DNA of 64,000 bases, taken from Flavobacteriaceae bacterium GSB9 (GTDB lineage Bacteria; Bacteroidota; Bacteroidia; Flavobacteriales; Flavobacteriaceae). Position 1 is the stretch's first letter. The number at the start of each line of letters is the position of its first letter. Below the pieces are notes generated by a model. That model saw only the letters and a list, made by a program, of their open reading frames with translations, searched no databases and was not told the DNA's origin. Positions 34,297-42,831 of the stretch are shown here, piece by piece. The stretch lies in assembly GCA_022749295.1 (NCBI GenBank), contig CP062007.1, positions 620,001 through 684,000 of the forward strand, in the 5' to 3' direction. The translations under genes and the position numbers were made by a program.

Positions 34297-35199
34297 ATGA
34301 AGTATATAGCGTATATTTTAATGATTCTTTTTTGTTGTCAAGGATTGACACAAAACTATTTTGATATCGCCCATATAAGTTACACCAATACGCCATCAAA
34401 CCATTTTGAAGTTTCCGAATCAGAAACCACCGTTGAAGAATTAGCACTAGAACTTAATTTTCCAATTGTTATTAATGAGAAAACCTCGCTGTTAACAGGT
34501 TTTTTTACCAATAAAACCAAAGTAAGACTAGATGCCAACATGCCAAGCCGTAACTTAAATGTTTTAGGATTAAACCTTGGTATTAATAAAACATTAAGCG
34601 AATCATGGTCCGCCACTTTTATGGTGTTTTCTAAAATAGCGTCTGACGAACTTAAGCTTTCTAAAAACAACCATCAGCTAGCATTGTTATCATTATTCAC
34701 AAAAACAAAGCGTAGCGATTTAAAATATAAATATGGTCTATATGCAAATACCGAAAACTATGGATGGATTGTTGTGCCCATTTTTGGAGTGTATTATTTG
34801 AGTAATAACAAGAAATTTGAAGCTAATTTATACTTGCCTATTAATGGCGATATTAATTATAAAATAAATGAAAAATCTTGGGCAGGCATGCGGTTTGATG
34901 GACTTGGAACCACGTATAACTTAAATGATCAGAGTTATAGTGATAATGGGGCTTATGTTTCTAAAACCTCCAATGAATTGGTTGGTTACTTTAGATATAA
35001 GCTAAGTAAATCGCTGTATGTAAATGCCAAAGCGGGCTATGCCATAATTCGAAACTATAGGGTGTTTGATTCTGACGATAAAATAGATTTATCTTTAGCC
35101 TCCATTTACTTTGGTGACGACCGAACCCAACTTAATGAACGCTTTAGAGACGGTGCTGTTTTTAGGATTGAATTATTTTATCGATTTCACTTCAAATAA
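34297..35199 (+). CDS. DUF6268-type outer membrane beta-barrel protein
   Basis: A 300-residue protein with a signal peptide (MKYIAYILMILFCCQGLTQ) and alternating polar/hydrophobic strands through the whole length, for example SWSATFMVFSKIASD, LYVNAKAGYAIIRNYRVF and the terminal RDGAVFRIELFYRFHFK, ending on aromatic residues as barrel proteins do. The pattern fits the DUF6268 family of Bacteroidota. Function unknown; not an acyl hydrolase, as no HxS pair is present. Confidence 0.75.
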   Translation: MKYIAYILMILFCCQGLTQNYFDIAHISYTNTPSNHFEVSESETTVEELALELNFPIVINEKTSLLTGFFTNKTKVRLDANMPSRNLNVLGLNLGINKTLSESWSATFMVFSKIASDELKLSKNNHQLALLSLFTKTKRSDLKYKYGLYANTENYGWIVVPIFGVYYLSNNKKFEANLYLPINGDINYKINEKSWAGMRFDGLGTTYNLNDQSYSDNGAYVSKTSNELVGYFRYKLSKSLYVNAKAGYAIIRNYRVFDSDDKIDLSLASIYFGDDRTQLNERFRDGAVFRIELFYRFHFK

Positions 35200-35285
35200 G
35201 CACTAACATTTTTGTAAACACGGCAGAAACCAAAAGCTCCTCTCCTATACCTAAAAAAGGATATTGCCAACTTGAATAATATTAT

Positions 35286-35885
35286 TTAGCCATTTAAATA
35301 CACGTTCCGCTTAATTTTTATCCCTTTTCTTATTAAGTATGCATGGTAAGCACTGGGAATATCGTGTGTCCATTTGGGTAAAATAAGTGTTATTAGTATT
35401 CTATCGACATGTGAAATCAATCCCATAATAATGGCCATAGCAAACGGAATTCCGGCATGGTTAAACCCTATTAAAGACGTAAAGGCCACCAACAAGGTTA
35501 TGCCCCAAATTTTAGAAAGAATGGCATGGGTACAGGTTTCTCGTTTAAATTTTATGATACTAATTACATAACAAGCTATTTCCATACCCAAGATTGTCCA
35601 GATTACAATGGCGTTATCCGAAATTAATTTTGGGTGTAAAATCCATGTAGCAAAACCAATGGACAGCCAAAATATCATATCGGTCTGGCTATCCATTCGC
35701 CTTAATTTAGCTGATGATATATCTTGTTTTCTTGCAATTATGCCATCTAATATATCAGAAATGAGCCCTAAATACATGAGTACCAAAATTATGGTTTTGG
35801 CACTTTCCCCATTAAAATAGGCTAATGCCAAAATTATGGGCGCCAACAATAACCGGAACAGTATCAATAAAATGGGTATGTTCAT
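35286..35885 (-). CDS. CDP-alcohol phosphatidyltransferase family protein
   Basis: A 199-residue polytopic membrane enzyme that transfers a phosphatidyl group from a CDP-alcohol. The motif D-x2-DG-x2-AR-x8-G-x3-D-x3-D reads DILDGIIARKQDISSAKLRRMD then SQTD, so all four Asp are present but the Gly is Leu (KLRR). The start MNIPILLILFRLLLAPI is the usual N-terminal helix. The acceptor is unknown (glycerophosphate, inositol or ethanolamine families all share the motif). Confidence 0.82.
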   Translation of the reverse strand: MNIPILLILFRLLLAPIILALAYFNGESAKTIILVLMYLGLISDILDGIIARKQDISSAKLRRMDSQTDMIFWLSIGFATWILHPKLISDNAIVIWTILGMEIACYVISIIKFKRETCTHAILSKIWGITLLVAFTSLIGFNHAGIPFAMAIIMGLISHVDRILITLILPKWTHDIPSAYHAYLIRKGIKIKRNVYLNG

Positions 35886-36001
35886 TTTAAAATCGCTTTT
35901 GGGATAACATCATATATTCGTCTAAAATACAAAGTCTATTTTTATGTGTCCAGAAAGCTCGTGTTTGATTGTTCTGCAACGCTATTATTGATTTCAAATT
36001 A

Positions 36002-37801
36002 TTATTTTGTTTTATTCCCAAAGCGATAGTTTAGTGAAAACACAAATTTTCCTGAAGCTTCGTCATCCAGAGATGAAAAATTGTTTTCCTTAAAAACATA
36101 CATGAGATTAACGCCCAACTGATCGGTAAGCAATGCTTCTGCAGAAACAAAATCGGAATCTAAATTCCAGATATGGCCATATCTAAAACTATAGTCTTGA
36201 CTAAGCCCCAATGCACTACCTATGCTTGACCTTGAATATAATGTTGGATACGCTGATGGCATCATAAATCCGTAATTATAATCTACATCCAGGTATTTTC
36301 TTTGCCCAAACCTCAAATAAAATTCAGGCCTAATATAATAGTCTTTCGGGCCATCTTCTACATCGCCTATATCTATAGTTTCATCTTTATTAATGTGTAA
36401 TTTGCCTAGTTGTAACCCCAAGCCACCACCTATCCATTTACCATCCCACTTCATATAAGGGTTTACCGCAAAAATAAATTCAGACTGCGAATCATTCGTT
36501 TCTAAAATGGTGCTTTTAATATTACCTCCGGAAAGATTAATTCCCAAAGTCTTGGTTTTATTGCCTTCTATGGTAACCTGTGAATACCCTGCTCCCGCTA
36601 TTTGATAGACCTGCTTGAAGTGAGCCGTCGAGTAAGACGTATTGCTTGTTCCACAAGCATTTTGTGTTTCTTGTGGGTTAAATTTCACCTCATTTATGAA
36701 ATTACCTAACGAGCTGCCAATATCTATACGGTTATATTGCTTAATTTTAGATGTTTGATTGGGTATAGTTTGGGCCAGTACATAAAAAGGAGCGAGTAGT
36801 AATACAGCAATGAGTTTACGTTGGTTTCTTAATCTAGTATCGGTAAAAAGATAAAATAACGATAGTATAATGCCAGGGACGAACATGATCCAAACCACGT
36901 TGAACTCGAAAGCATTAAGTAGGTTTCTGAAAGTGTATATGATAACCGATAGGGTGACAATATATATAAATTCTGCATGGATATACGGTGAGTTTTGGCG
37001 TCCTTTTGTGATTTCTGTTTTAGCTCGTTTTTCATAAAACCATAACACCACAGCTAATAGTAGCCCTAAAATTAACATGCCCCATTGGTAAGACCATATA
37101 CCTAAATAATAGGCTGTACTAAATTGCGATACACTGTGGTCTCTGAAAAATTCAACTCCAAATCGCAGGGTAAAGATTAAGGACAGAGCAAACAGCATGG
37201 CACTTAAATTCTTTTTCCATAAATTATTGGTTTTCCAAACCACATAACCGATTACAAACAAGGTTAGGCTTTCGTATAACTGAACGGGGTGTACTGTTAA
37301 TGAGAGTATGGAGTCATTTGCAATACCGTTAGTGAACCAGTGGTTAAAATGCGCATGGGTTCCGACAGGGTATTGTATTCCTAATGAACTATCAAAAGGA
37401 AGGCCGTAGCAACACCCATTAAACAAACAGCCAAATTTTGCAATACCTATAGCTATTGGTACTAGCCAAGCAAATAAATCTAACATAGGCCTTTTAAACC
37501 CAAATAAGCGCTGCGAAATTAAAAGTCCCATTAAACCAAACAGCAACCCGCCTATTGATGATCTATTATTGAACTCAGGTGTCTTTATGTTTATTACGTT
37601 AACCCAATCCTCTATTGGAATTGTAAAAAGCCTAGTACCAATAACCGTAAAAAGAGTAATGGTAGTAAACATGAGCAATACTGATCGTAAATGATAACTG
37701 CGCTTTATGCTTTTGTAAACAACTATAAAAAGCATAAAAACAAACGTTAAAAGATAAAAAAACTGATAAAAAGCCTGGGGATTATCTACTGAAATAGCCA
37801 T
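36002..37801 (-). CDS. Lgt-like diacylglyceryl transferase domain fused to a predicted outer membrane barrel
   Basis: A 599-residue protein in one uninterrupted frame. Residues 1 to about 260 are a polytopic Lgt-like (PF01790-type) domain with IAKFGCLFNGCCYGLPF and VHPVQLYESL; in true Lgt the former is the GRIGNFxNxE active site, here Arg is Lys and the Asn/Glu are Cys. A last helix ends near residue 310. Then comes LRNQRKLIAVLLLAPFYVLAQ (about 324-344), which looks just like a signal peptide with an AQ cleavage site, and from 345 a 255-residue beta-strand-rich domain with an aromatic end (FVFSLNYRF) resembling an outer membrane barrel. A fused pair of genes is the plainest reading. Confidence 0.8.
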   Translation of the reverse strand: MAISVDNPQAFYQFFYLLTFVFMLFIVVYKSIKRSYHLRSVLLMFTTITLFTVIGTRLFTIPIEDWVNVINIKTPEFNNRSSIGGLLFGLMGLLISQRLFGFKRPMLDLFAWLVPIAIGIAKFGCLFNGCCYGLPFDSSLGIQYPVGTHAHFNHWFTNGIANDSILSLTVHPVQLYESLTLFVIGYVVWKTNNLWKKNLSAMLFALSLIFTLRFGVEFFRDHSVSQFSTAYYLGIWSYQWGMLILGLLLAVVLWFYEKRAKTEITKGRQNSPYIHAEFIYIVTLSVIIYTFRNLLNAFEFNVVWIMFVPGIILSLFYLFTDTRLRNQRKLIAVLLLAPFYVLAQTIPNQTSKIKQYNRIDIGSSLGNFINEVKFNPQETQNACGTSNTSYSTAHFKQVYQIAGAGYSQVTIEGNKTKTLGINLSGGNIKSTILETNDSQSEFIFAVNPYMKWDGKWIGGGLGLQLGKLHINKDETIDIGDVEDGPKDYYIRPEFYLRFGQRKYLDVDYNYGFMMPSAYPTLYSRSSIGSALGLSQDYSFRYGHIWNLDSDFVSAEALLTDQLGVNLMYVFKENNFSSLDDEASGKFVFSLNYRFGNKTK

Positions 37802-38007
37802 GACGAACGAATAGATTATAAATTAGACATTTTTTAGTGAAACTAGTATCTATAAATAAGTTTATAGTCCTATATATTCTTTGAACGACTTTTTCGGATA
37901 TAAGCCTACTATTTTGGGGAGATGTTAAACGTCATTAAAAGCCATTTGAAAGATATCTCCATTAAATTTAGTTTTTTTATTTTAAAGTAAACTTAATTTT
38001 TACAAAA

Positions 38008-38043
38008 AAACGCCTCGGTTTTTACTGAGACGTTTAAATCTTT
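38008..38043 (-). terminator. Terminator after the flavin reductase gene
   Basis: On the minus strand AAACGTCTCAG and its partner CCGAGGCGTTT (with G-T pairs) form a stem over an AAAAA-rich loop at 38008-38035, followed by T7. It lies 25 bases past the stop at 38068. Confidence 0.7.
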
Positions 38044-38067
38044 TTTTAATATGTTGTAAAAACTTTA

Positions 38068-38733
38068 CTATTGCTCCACAATCAACTGTGATTTAGGCAA
38101 CCCCATTTTATAAAGGTCAGACTCTACTGCTTCCATCATAGCTGGTGGGCCACAGAGATAAACAGGCTTGGATACTTCTAGGCTGTGTTTTTCCAAATAC
38201 TCTTTGTTAATAAGACCGTGCGTATAGTCTTTATGGTCTTCTTTTGAAAGAATAACATGAAGGTTATCACCCAACCAAGCTTCCAAATTTTTCTTGTAAA
38301 TAATATCGCGTTCTTCATGATTACTAAAAAAAAGATGGTTGCCTTCTAATTCTCCTTTTTGTTTTAAATCTTTTAAGATGGCAAGAAAAGGAGTTACCCC
38401 TGCTCCACCTGCAATAAACGAGCCTTTGCCTTTATATTTAATGGCACCCCAGCTATCACCTATCAACAAATGGTCGCCAATCTCTAACTTTTCAATTTGC
38501 TCCGTTACACCACTATGGGATGGGTAAACCTTTATGGTAAACTCCAATTCATTATCATCGGGTAAATTTGTGAAAGTAAAAGGTCGTTTTTCTTTTTTCC
38601 AACCAGGTTTATCTATAGAGACTTCTGTGGCTTGACCGGGAGTGAATTGGTAATTTTTCGGTTTGTTAGTAACCAAATGCAAGACATTATGATTTATATG
38701 TTCAATTTTTTTAAGTGTGACTTTATGTTCCAT
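38068..38733 (-). CDS. Ferredoxin-reductase-like FAD/NAD(P)-binding oxidoreductase
   Basis: A 221-residue flavoprotein of the ferredoxin-NADP+ reductase fold. FAD binding: KRPFTFTNLPDD (RPxS/T-type motif, about 48-59). NAD(P) binding: GSFIAGGAGVTPFLAILKDL (about 104-123) and YLCGPPAMMEAVESDL near the end (about 193-208). No [2Fe-2S] domain is attached, so it must pass electrons to a separate partner such as a ferredoxin or flavodoxin. A terminator follows. Physiological acceptor unknown. Confidence 0.88.
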   Translation of the reverse strand: MEHKVTLKKIEHINHNVLHLVTNKPKNYQFTPGQATEVSIDKPGWKKEKRPFTFTNLPDDNELEFTIKVYPSHSGVTEQIEKLEIGDHLLIGDSWGAIKYKGKGSFIAGGAGVTPFLAILKDLKQKGELEGNHLFFSNHEERDIIYKKNLEAWLGDNLHVILSKEDHKDYTHGLINKEYLEKHSLEVSKPVYLCGPPAMMEAVESDLYKMGLPKSQLIVEQ

Positions 38734-38805
38734 GATTGTTTTAAAAATTTTTTGATTATAATGAGCTCATAATTTAAAGCATCATCTTCATTCCTCCTAA
38801 ATTAT

Positions 38806-39723
38806 TTATGAATTTGTATTGTTTCCAGAATCTTGCATTACACGTAACGGAATATTATCTTCGTTACCATAAAGCTTAAGTTCTTTAATGTCAGCCGGCA
38901 AATTAAAACCTCTGTTCTCTAAAGTTTCTTTTATTTCCCTAATAAGATTACCACGAATTATAATAGCGGATTTTCTATAATCGAAAGTATCTACCCAAAA
39001 GTATATTTTAAGGTTTACCGTGCTCACTGCCAGTTCGTCTTCAAATACAAAATTATCGTGTTCTTTATCGTGAACGATATAGATATTTTTATCCAAAATG
39101 TCTTTAATGATTTTTTTAGCTTCTTCGATATCATCTTCATAACCAATACCAACGACAAATTCATTTCTAAAAAAGCCATCGGCAGTATAGTTTTCTACAG
39201 GTTTAGTTAGTACATCGCTATTGGGCACATAAATATCACGCCCGTCAAAGGTTTTTATATGCATGTACCTAAAGTTTAAACCTTTAATTTTTCCGAAAAA
39301 ATCACCAACCTTTATCGTGTCGTTAACATTAAACGGACGGTTAAATGCCAAAATAATACCTGCTAAAAAGTTTTTACCAATATCCTGAAATGCAAATCCC
39401 AATACTATGGCCGCACCTCCGGCAGCTGTTAAAATACCCGTAGCAACACCATTTAAACCAGCAATTCTTAAGGCAAGCAATACGGCGATAATAATAAGAA
39501 CCAACTTAATGGCTTGGGCTAAAAACCTTGCCATTAAAGGATCTTCAGCCTTTTTTAAGATGCGTTTCTTATAAATATTTGTAATGAGTTGGGCGATTAA
39601 AACCCCTAAAATTACCACCATAATACCAAGGGCAATTCTTGGTAATAGCTCAATAAAACTTTCATAATAAGTCTTTACTGAATTGGTAATAACGTCTGTT
39701 GTAGATTGCAATGTTATCATCAT
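38806..39723 (-). CDS. MscS family mechanosensitive channel
   Basis: A 305-residue MscS-type channel. TM1 is about 29-53, TM2 about 68-91, TM3 about 97-127 with GVATGILTAAGGAAIVLGFAFQDIGKNFLAGI, the family's Gly/Ala-rich pore helix and NFLAG segment, then the beta domain (VNDTIKVGDFFGKIKGLNFRY). Two start codons (39723 and 39720) differ by one residue. It is the third MscS gene in the window, beside ArsC-like and CsbD stress genes, which argues for an osmotic or envelope stress group. Confidence 0.92.
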   Translation of the reverse strand: MMITLQSTTDVITNSVKTYYESFIELLPRIALGIMVVILGVLIAQLITNIYKKRILKKAEDPLMARFLAQAIKLVLIIIAVLLALRIAGLNGVATGILTAAGGAAIVLGFAFQDIGKNFLAGIILAFNRPFNVNDTIKVGDFFGKIKGLNFRYMHIKTFDGRDIYVPNSDVLTKPVENYTADGFFRNEFVVGIGYEDDIEEAKKIIKDILDKNIYIVHDKEHDNFVFEDELAVSTVNLKIYFWVDTFDYRKSAIIIRGNLIREIKETLENRGFNLPADIKELKLYGNEDNIPLRVMQDSGNNTNS

Positions 39724-39937
39724 AAGCGTATTTTGTTGTTAATGATTTATTACTGGGTTAAAGTTTGGCTACATCAACATTCAACTTAAAACTCGTTAGG
39801 GATAGTGCTTTCATTTAAAATGATGTATTAAAATAAATATAAAAATCGTATGAGCCAATTTGTTTTCTAAATTATGCTTATTTTTAGTTAGTAAGTGCTT
39901 CTTATAAAATTAAGTTAGAAATTAAAAACTATTGATT

Positions 39938-40330
39938 ATGGGCGTATTTAGCGATGACAGTAGAGAAATTACCTGTATTTATAACGGTAACGATAAGACA
40001 GACAAACAGACCTTGGCGTATTTGAAAGCCTCAAAAAAGGACTTGTTATCAATTGATATAACTAAGCAGCAATTAACGGGAACACAGTGGGTAGAGCTTT
40101 CTTCTCGGCTGGAAGTCAATTTGCGCGAGATAATTAATGAAAATGAAGTGGATGGTGATATTAACGACTTTGATATAGACGATTGCATTACCATTTTAAG
40201 AGAAAACCCTAAAGCCCTTAATGGCGCTATTGTGTTTATTAAATATAAAGCCAAACAGATAAAAAACCCATCAACCGTTTTGGATTTTATAGATGGAGAC
40301 TCTGGAAATATACCGAAACCTTATAAATAA
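39938..40330 (+). CDS. ArsC/Spx-like thioredoxin-fold protein without catalytic Cys
   Basis: A 130-residue small protein resembling the arsenate-reductase (ArsC/Spx) family in pattern (IYNGNDKTDKQTLAYLKASKKDLLSIDITKQQLTGTQWVEL near residues 12-52). In active ArsC the first motif is NPxCSxSR; here it is NGNDKTDK, so the catalytic Cys and Ser are replaced by Asp. The only Cys residues are outside this position. It would therefore not reduce arsenate and may be a structural or regulatory relative. ATG 39938 follows a TTG upstream. A terminator lies 50 bases after the stop. Confidence 0.68.
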   Translation: MGVFSDDSREITCIYNGNDKTDKQTLAYLKASKKDLLSIDITKQQLTGTQWVELSSRLEVNLREIINENEVDGDINDFDIDDCITILRENPKALNGAIVFIKYKAKQIKNPSTVLDFIDGDSGNIPKPYK

Positions 40331-40381
40331 TAGATTTGAAAAAAAATAACTCCAAAGTACTAGCTAACACTTTGTAAAGTG

Positions 40382-40407
40382 AAAAATCCCGTTTTTACGG
40401 GATTTTT
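40382..40407 (+). terminator. Terminator after the ArsC-like gene
   Basis: Perfect 11-base stem AAAAATCCCGT / ACGGGATTTTT with a TTTT loop and T-rich end. It could also serve the converging CsbD gene in the opposite direction. Confidence 0.75.
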
Positions 40408-40430
40408 TGACCTAAATAGATCAGTAAAAA

Positions 40431-40634
40431 TTAGAACTTCAATTCATTTAAAAACTCATTAACGCGTTCTTTTGTTTCACCAGTACGCTTTTGGATTTTT
40501 CCTAATAACTCATCTTCCTGACCTTCTTGGTAATCTAAGTCATCATCGGTTAGTTCACCCCATTTTTGTTTTAATTTTCCTTTAGCAATATTCCAATTGC
40601 CTTTTGCTTTATCTTGCCATGGATTATTCATCAT
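40431..40634 (-). CDS. CsbD family stress protein
   Basis: From ATG 40634 a 67-residue CsbD-type protein: NPWQDKAKGNWNIAKGKLKQKWGELTDDDL and GQEDELLGKIQKRTGETKERVNEFL are the family's helix signature. CsbD proteins are small, abundant, general-stress-induced proteins of unknown mechanism. The longer frame from 40697 adds a poorly conserved 21-residue tail and is not preferred; ATG 40631 is also possible. Confidence 0.88.
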   Translation of the reverse strand: MMNNPWQDKAKGNWNIAKGKLKQKWGELTDDDLDYQEGQEDELLGKIQKRTGETKERVNEFLNELKF

Positions 40635-40744
40635 TATGTATTTTTTTAAATTTATATAAACCACTATCGGTTTATTATCTATAATATAACATTTCATAAT
40701 CTAAAAAACAAAGGTTTTGCCACAAAACATGCCAATATGGTATA

Positions 40745-40780
40745 AAAAAAACGCCTCAGCAAAAACTGAGGCGTTTTTTT
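40745..40780. terminator. Bidirectional terminator
   Basis: A 15-base stem AAAAAAACGCCTCAG / CTGAGGCGTTTTTTT with a 6-base loop, closing the FKBP gene on the minus strand; the A and T flanks give a T run in either orientation. Confidence 0.8.
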
Positions 40781-40796
40781 TATATATAGTATTTGC

Positions 40797-41225
40797 TTAT
40801 TTAATAGCAACCAATTCTAGGTCAAAAACTAAATCTTGTCCTGCTAAAGGATGGTTAGCATCAACTACAATATGATCTTCGTTTACTTCAGAAACTCTAA
40901 ACTGTTGCTCACCACCATCTGGTCTTGAACCTACCAAAGCCATACCTACTTCTGGTTTTATGCTTTCAGGAAGTTGGTCTTTTGCAACTTTTTGGAACAA
41001 TTGATCGTGTACTTCGCCATAGGCATCTTCTTTAGCGATGGTTACTGTTTTCTTTTCGTTTACAGCCATGTCAACCAATGCTTTTTCAAAACCAGGAATA
41101 AGTTGCCCTTGGCCTAATTGTACTTGTAACGGTTCTCTTTCTACAGAGCTGTCAAAAACCTGTCCGTTTACCAATTTTCCAGTGTAATGTACCTCTACTG
41201 TATCATTAGCTTTTACTTTACTCAT
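40797..41225 (-). CDS. FKBP-type peptidyl-prolyl isomerase (SlyD-like)
   Basis: A 142-residue SlyD/FKBP-type prolyl isomerase: VEVHYTGKLVNGQVFDSSVEREPLQVQLGQGQLIPGFEKALVDMAVNEKKTVTIAKEDAYGE (about 11-72) is the FKBP fold. The inserted flap (ESIKPEVGMALVGSRPDGGEQQFRVSEVNEDHIVVDANHPLAGQDLVFDLEL) is the SlyD 'insert-in-flap' chaperone domain. Unlike E. coli SlyD there is no His-rich metal-binding tail. It acts as a cytoplasmic chaperone and isomerase. Confidence 0.95.
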   Translation of the reverse strand: MSKVKANDTVEVHYTGKLVNGQVFDSSVEREPLQVQLGQGQLIPGFEKALVDMAVNEKKTVTIAKEDAYGEVHDQLFQKVAKDQLPESIKPEVGMALVGSRPDGGEQQFRVSEVNEDHIVVDANHPLAGQDLVFDLELVAIK

Positions 41226-41355
41226 AATATCTTTTTAAATTATAAATTGATGCAAAGGTAGGATTCATAAAACGGTTAAAAGAATTATTTTGAATTTCTT
41301 TGACATTTTGGTTATTTAATCTAAAAATGTTTAGTAAAAAACATAAAAAAGTAAC

Positions 41356-41391
41356 AAAAAACGCCAAAACTTTAAAGTTTTGGCGTTTTTT
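41356..41391. terminator. Terminator between the dioxygenase-like gene and the FKBP gene
   Basis: Perfect 18-base inverted repeat AAAAAACGCCAAAACTTT / AAAGTTTTGGCGTTTTTT (loop formed by opening the inner pairs), with T runs both ways. It ends the - strand gene at 41414. Confidence 0.8.
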
Positions 41392-41413
41392 TAAGTATTG
41401 AAGATATTCAAAT

Positions 41414-42037
41414 TTAATATTCTGCGTTTTCTTTTCCCAAAATAATATCGCGGTGCGCTACAAATAAACCTTCTTTCTTGTCAAGTTTAAGAATTCGGTT
41501 TGGATTTGTAGCCTCTATTCTTTCGCGGCACTTGTCTTTTAATAATGGGTCGTTATCAAAAACAAAACTCTCAATAGCATATTCTGGTTTGCCAGGTTCT
41601 TTTAAAATAGGTAAAATTTGCCTTAATTCACTGCCATAAATGTATGAACCCGGCACAAACGTATAGAATGTATATTTGCCATTTTCATTAGTTCTTATCC
41701 AGCCTCTGTGGCGTACATATCGTTTTTTATTTTCTCGTTTTAATTCAAAATTACCATCTTCATCAGCCTGATGGATAAAAAGCAATACGTTTTTTGCAGG
41801 TGTTATACCATCACTTTCATAAATAGTACCCGTAATTTTTAACTTGGTAGTTCTCGAAGCAAAATCTGGGATGGTATCTACATTATTAAGCTGCTTTTCT
41901 TTGTAATCGTAAATAGGGCTACGCTTTTTAAAGTTTGAAGGCTTTTCATCTAAAACTTGAGCAGTTTCTTGAGCTTTAACAGATTGATTACCGATAAATA
42001 AACCAACTAAAATAGCGAAAGTGAATATTGTTTTCAT
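41414..42037 (-). CDS. Intradiol-dioxygenase-like secreted protein lacking iron-ligand histidines
   Basis: A 207-residue protein with a signal peptide (MKTIFTFAILVGLFIGNQSVKAQ). The body matches the beta-sandwich of intradiol ring-cleavage dioxygenases: LKITGTIYESDGITPAKNVLLFIHQADEDG (about 66-95), RHRGWIRTNENGKYTFYTFVPGSY, and then, where active family members read xHIHVTVKEPG, this has RQILPILKEPG, so both iron-binding His are absent, followed by AIESFVFDNDPLL. It would not cleave catechols by the known mechanism and is more likely a binding or structural protein. Strand and motif alignment is from memory. Confidence 0.72.
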   Translation of the reverse strand: MKTIFTFAILVGLFIGNQSVKAQETAQVLDEKPSNFKKRSPIYDYKEKQLNNVDTIPDFASRTTKLKITGTIYESDGITPAKNVLLFIHQADEDGNFELKRENKKRYVRHRGWIRTNENGKYTFYTFVPGSYIYGSELRQILPILKEPGKPEYAIESFVFDNDPLLKDKCRERIEATNPNRILKLDKKEGLFVAHRDIILGKENAEY

Positions 42038-42159
42038 GGGGACTTAATTGTTTAATACATTCAAAATTAAACAACTATACCCATTGAAATAAAAAAAATC
42101 GTTTGAAGCCTAAATTTTTACGATGAATAGATAAAGTACAATTTTTTACTTTTATTGAA

Positions 42160-42720
42160 TTACTCTTTATTTTTTTCAGAAATTAAGCTAGCTGTACCAG
42201 AATACCTAATGGGAAATCGAGAAACTCCGTTAAGTACCATATTGGTTTTTAAACTTGGCGAAACAGCTATTAAAACATTAAAACGTTCGCGGTTACTTGT
42301 CGCGCTAAACGAAATATTGTAGCCATGGTTTTTGTTTTTTTCAACTTTATAATTTTCCATAAGGCCTTTAAATTGAATGGCGCTATCCATGCCTCCATAG
42401 TCCACTTGCATTTGGCGTTCACCAAAGTAAGGTAAGTGTGATGTAATACTATCACCTTTTATCTTTAAAAAATTATAATTACCAACTAAACTAATATTGG
42501 CGGCATTATCACCGGGCAACATTAAACCAGAATTCATAACCTGCTGCATAGCCATAGTGGCCTGAGGGTAGGCCCAATCGGACTCAATTGTAAAATCCCT
42601 TTTGTTCACTAATTCGTTAAGTGTTGCGAGTTCAGCTTCCGATGGCGGATTTTTTGATACACCGCAAGACAAAAATAATATCATGACCACTATCCCCCAT
42701 TTAAATTTGCTAATTTTCAT
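42160..42720 (-). CDS. DUF4251 lipoprotein
   Basis: A 186-residue lipoprotein: basic start, hydrophobic stretch and lipobox FLSCG with Cys19. The rest fits DUF4251, a Bacteroidota family: LVNKRDFTIESDWAYPQATMAMQQV (about 37-61), FLKIKGDSITSHLPYFGERQMQVDYGGMDSAIQFKG and the final FNVLIAVSPSLKTNMVLNGVSRFPIRYSG. Function unknown; envelope location. It is a monocistronic gene, 123 bases after the dioxygenase-like gene's start and divergent from the DUF1853-type gene. Confidence 0.82.
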   Translation of the reverse strand: MKISKFKWGIVVMILFLSCGVSKNPPSEAELATLNELVNKRDFTIESDWAYPQATMAMQQVMNSGLMLPGDNAANISLVGNYNFLKIKGDSITSHLPYFGERQMQVDYGGMDSAIQFKGLMENYKVEKNKNHGYNISFSATSNRERFNVLIAVSPSLKTNMVLNGVSRFPIRYSGTASLISEKNKE

Positions 42721-42831
42721 AATGTATTTTCTTTTACAAGTAAGTTACAAAATACGTTCCATAATCGCCTAAAAACAATTCAATTTTAATGCTTTTTAAA
42801 ATCGAAAAAAAATCATGTATTTTCGTTATTG

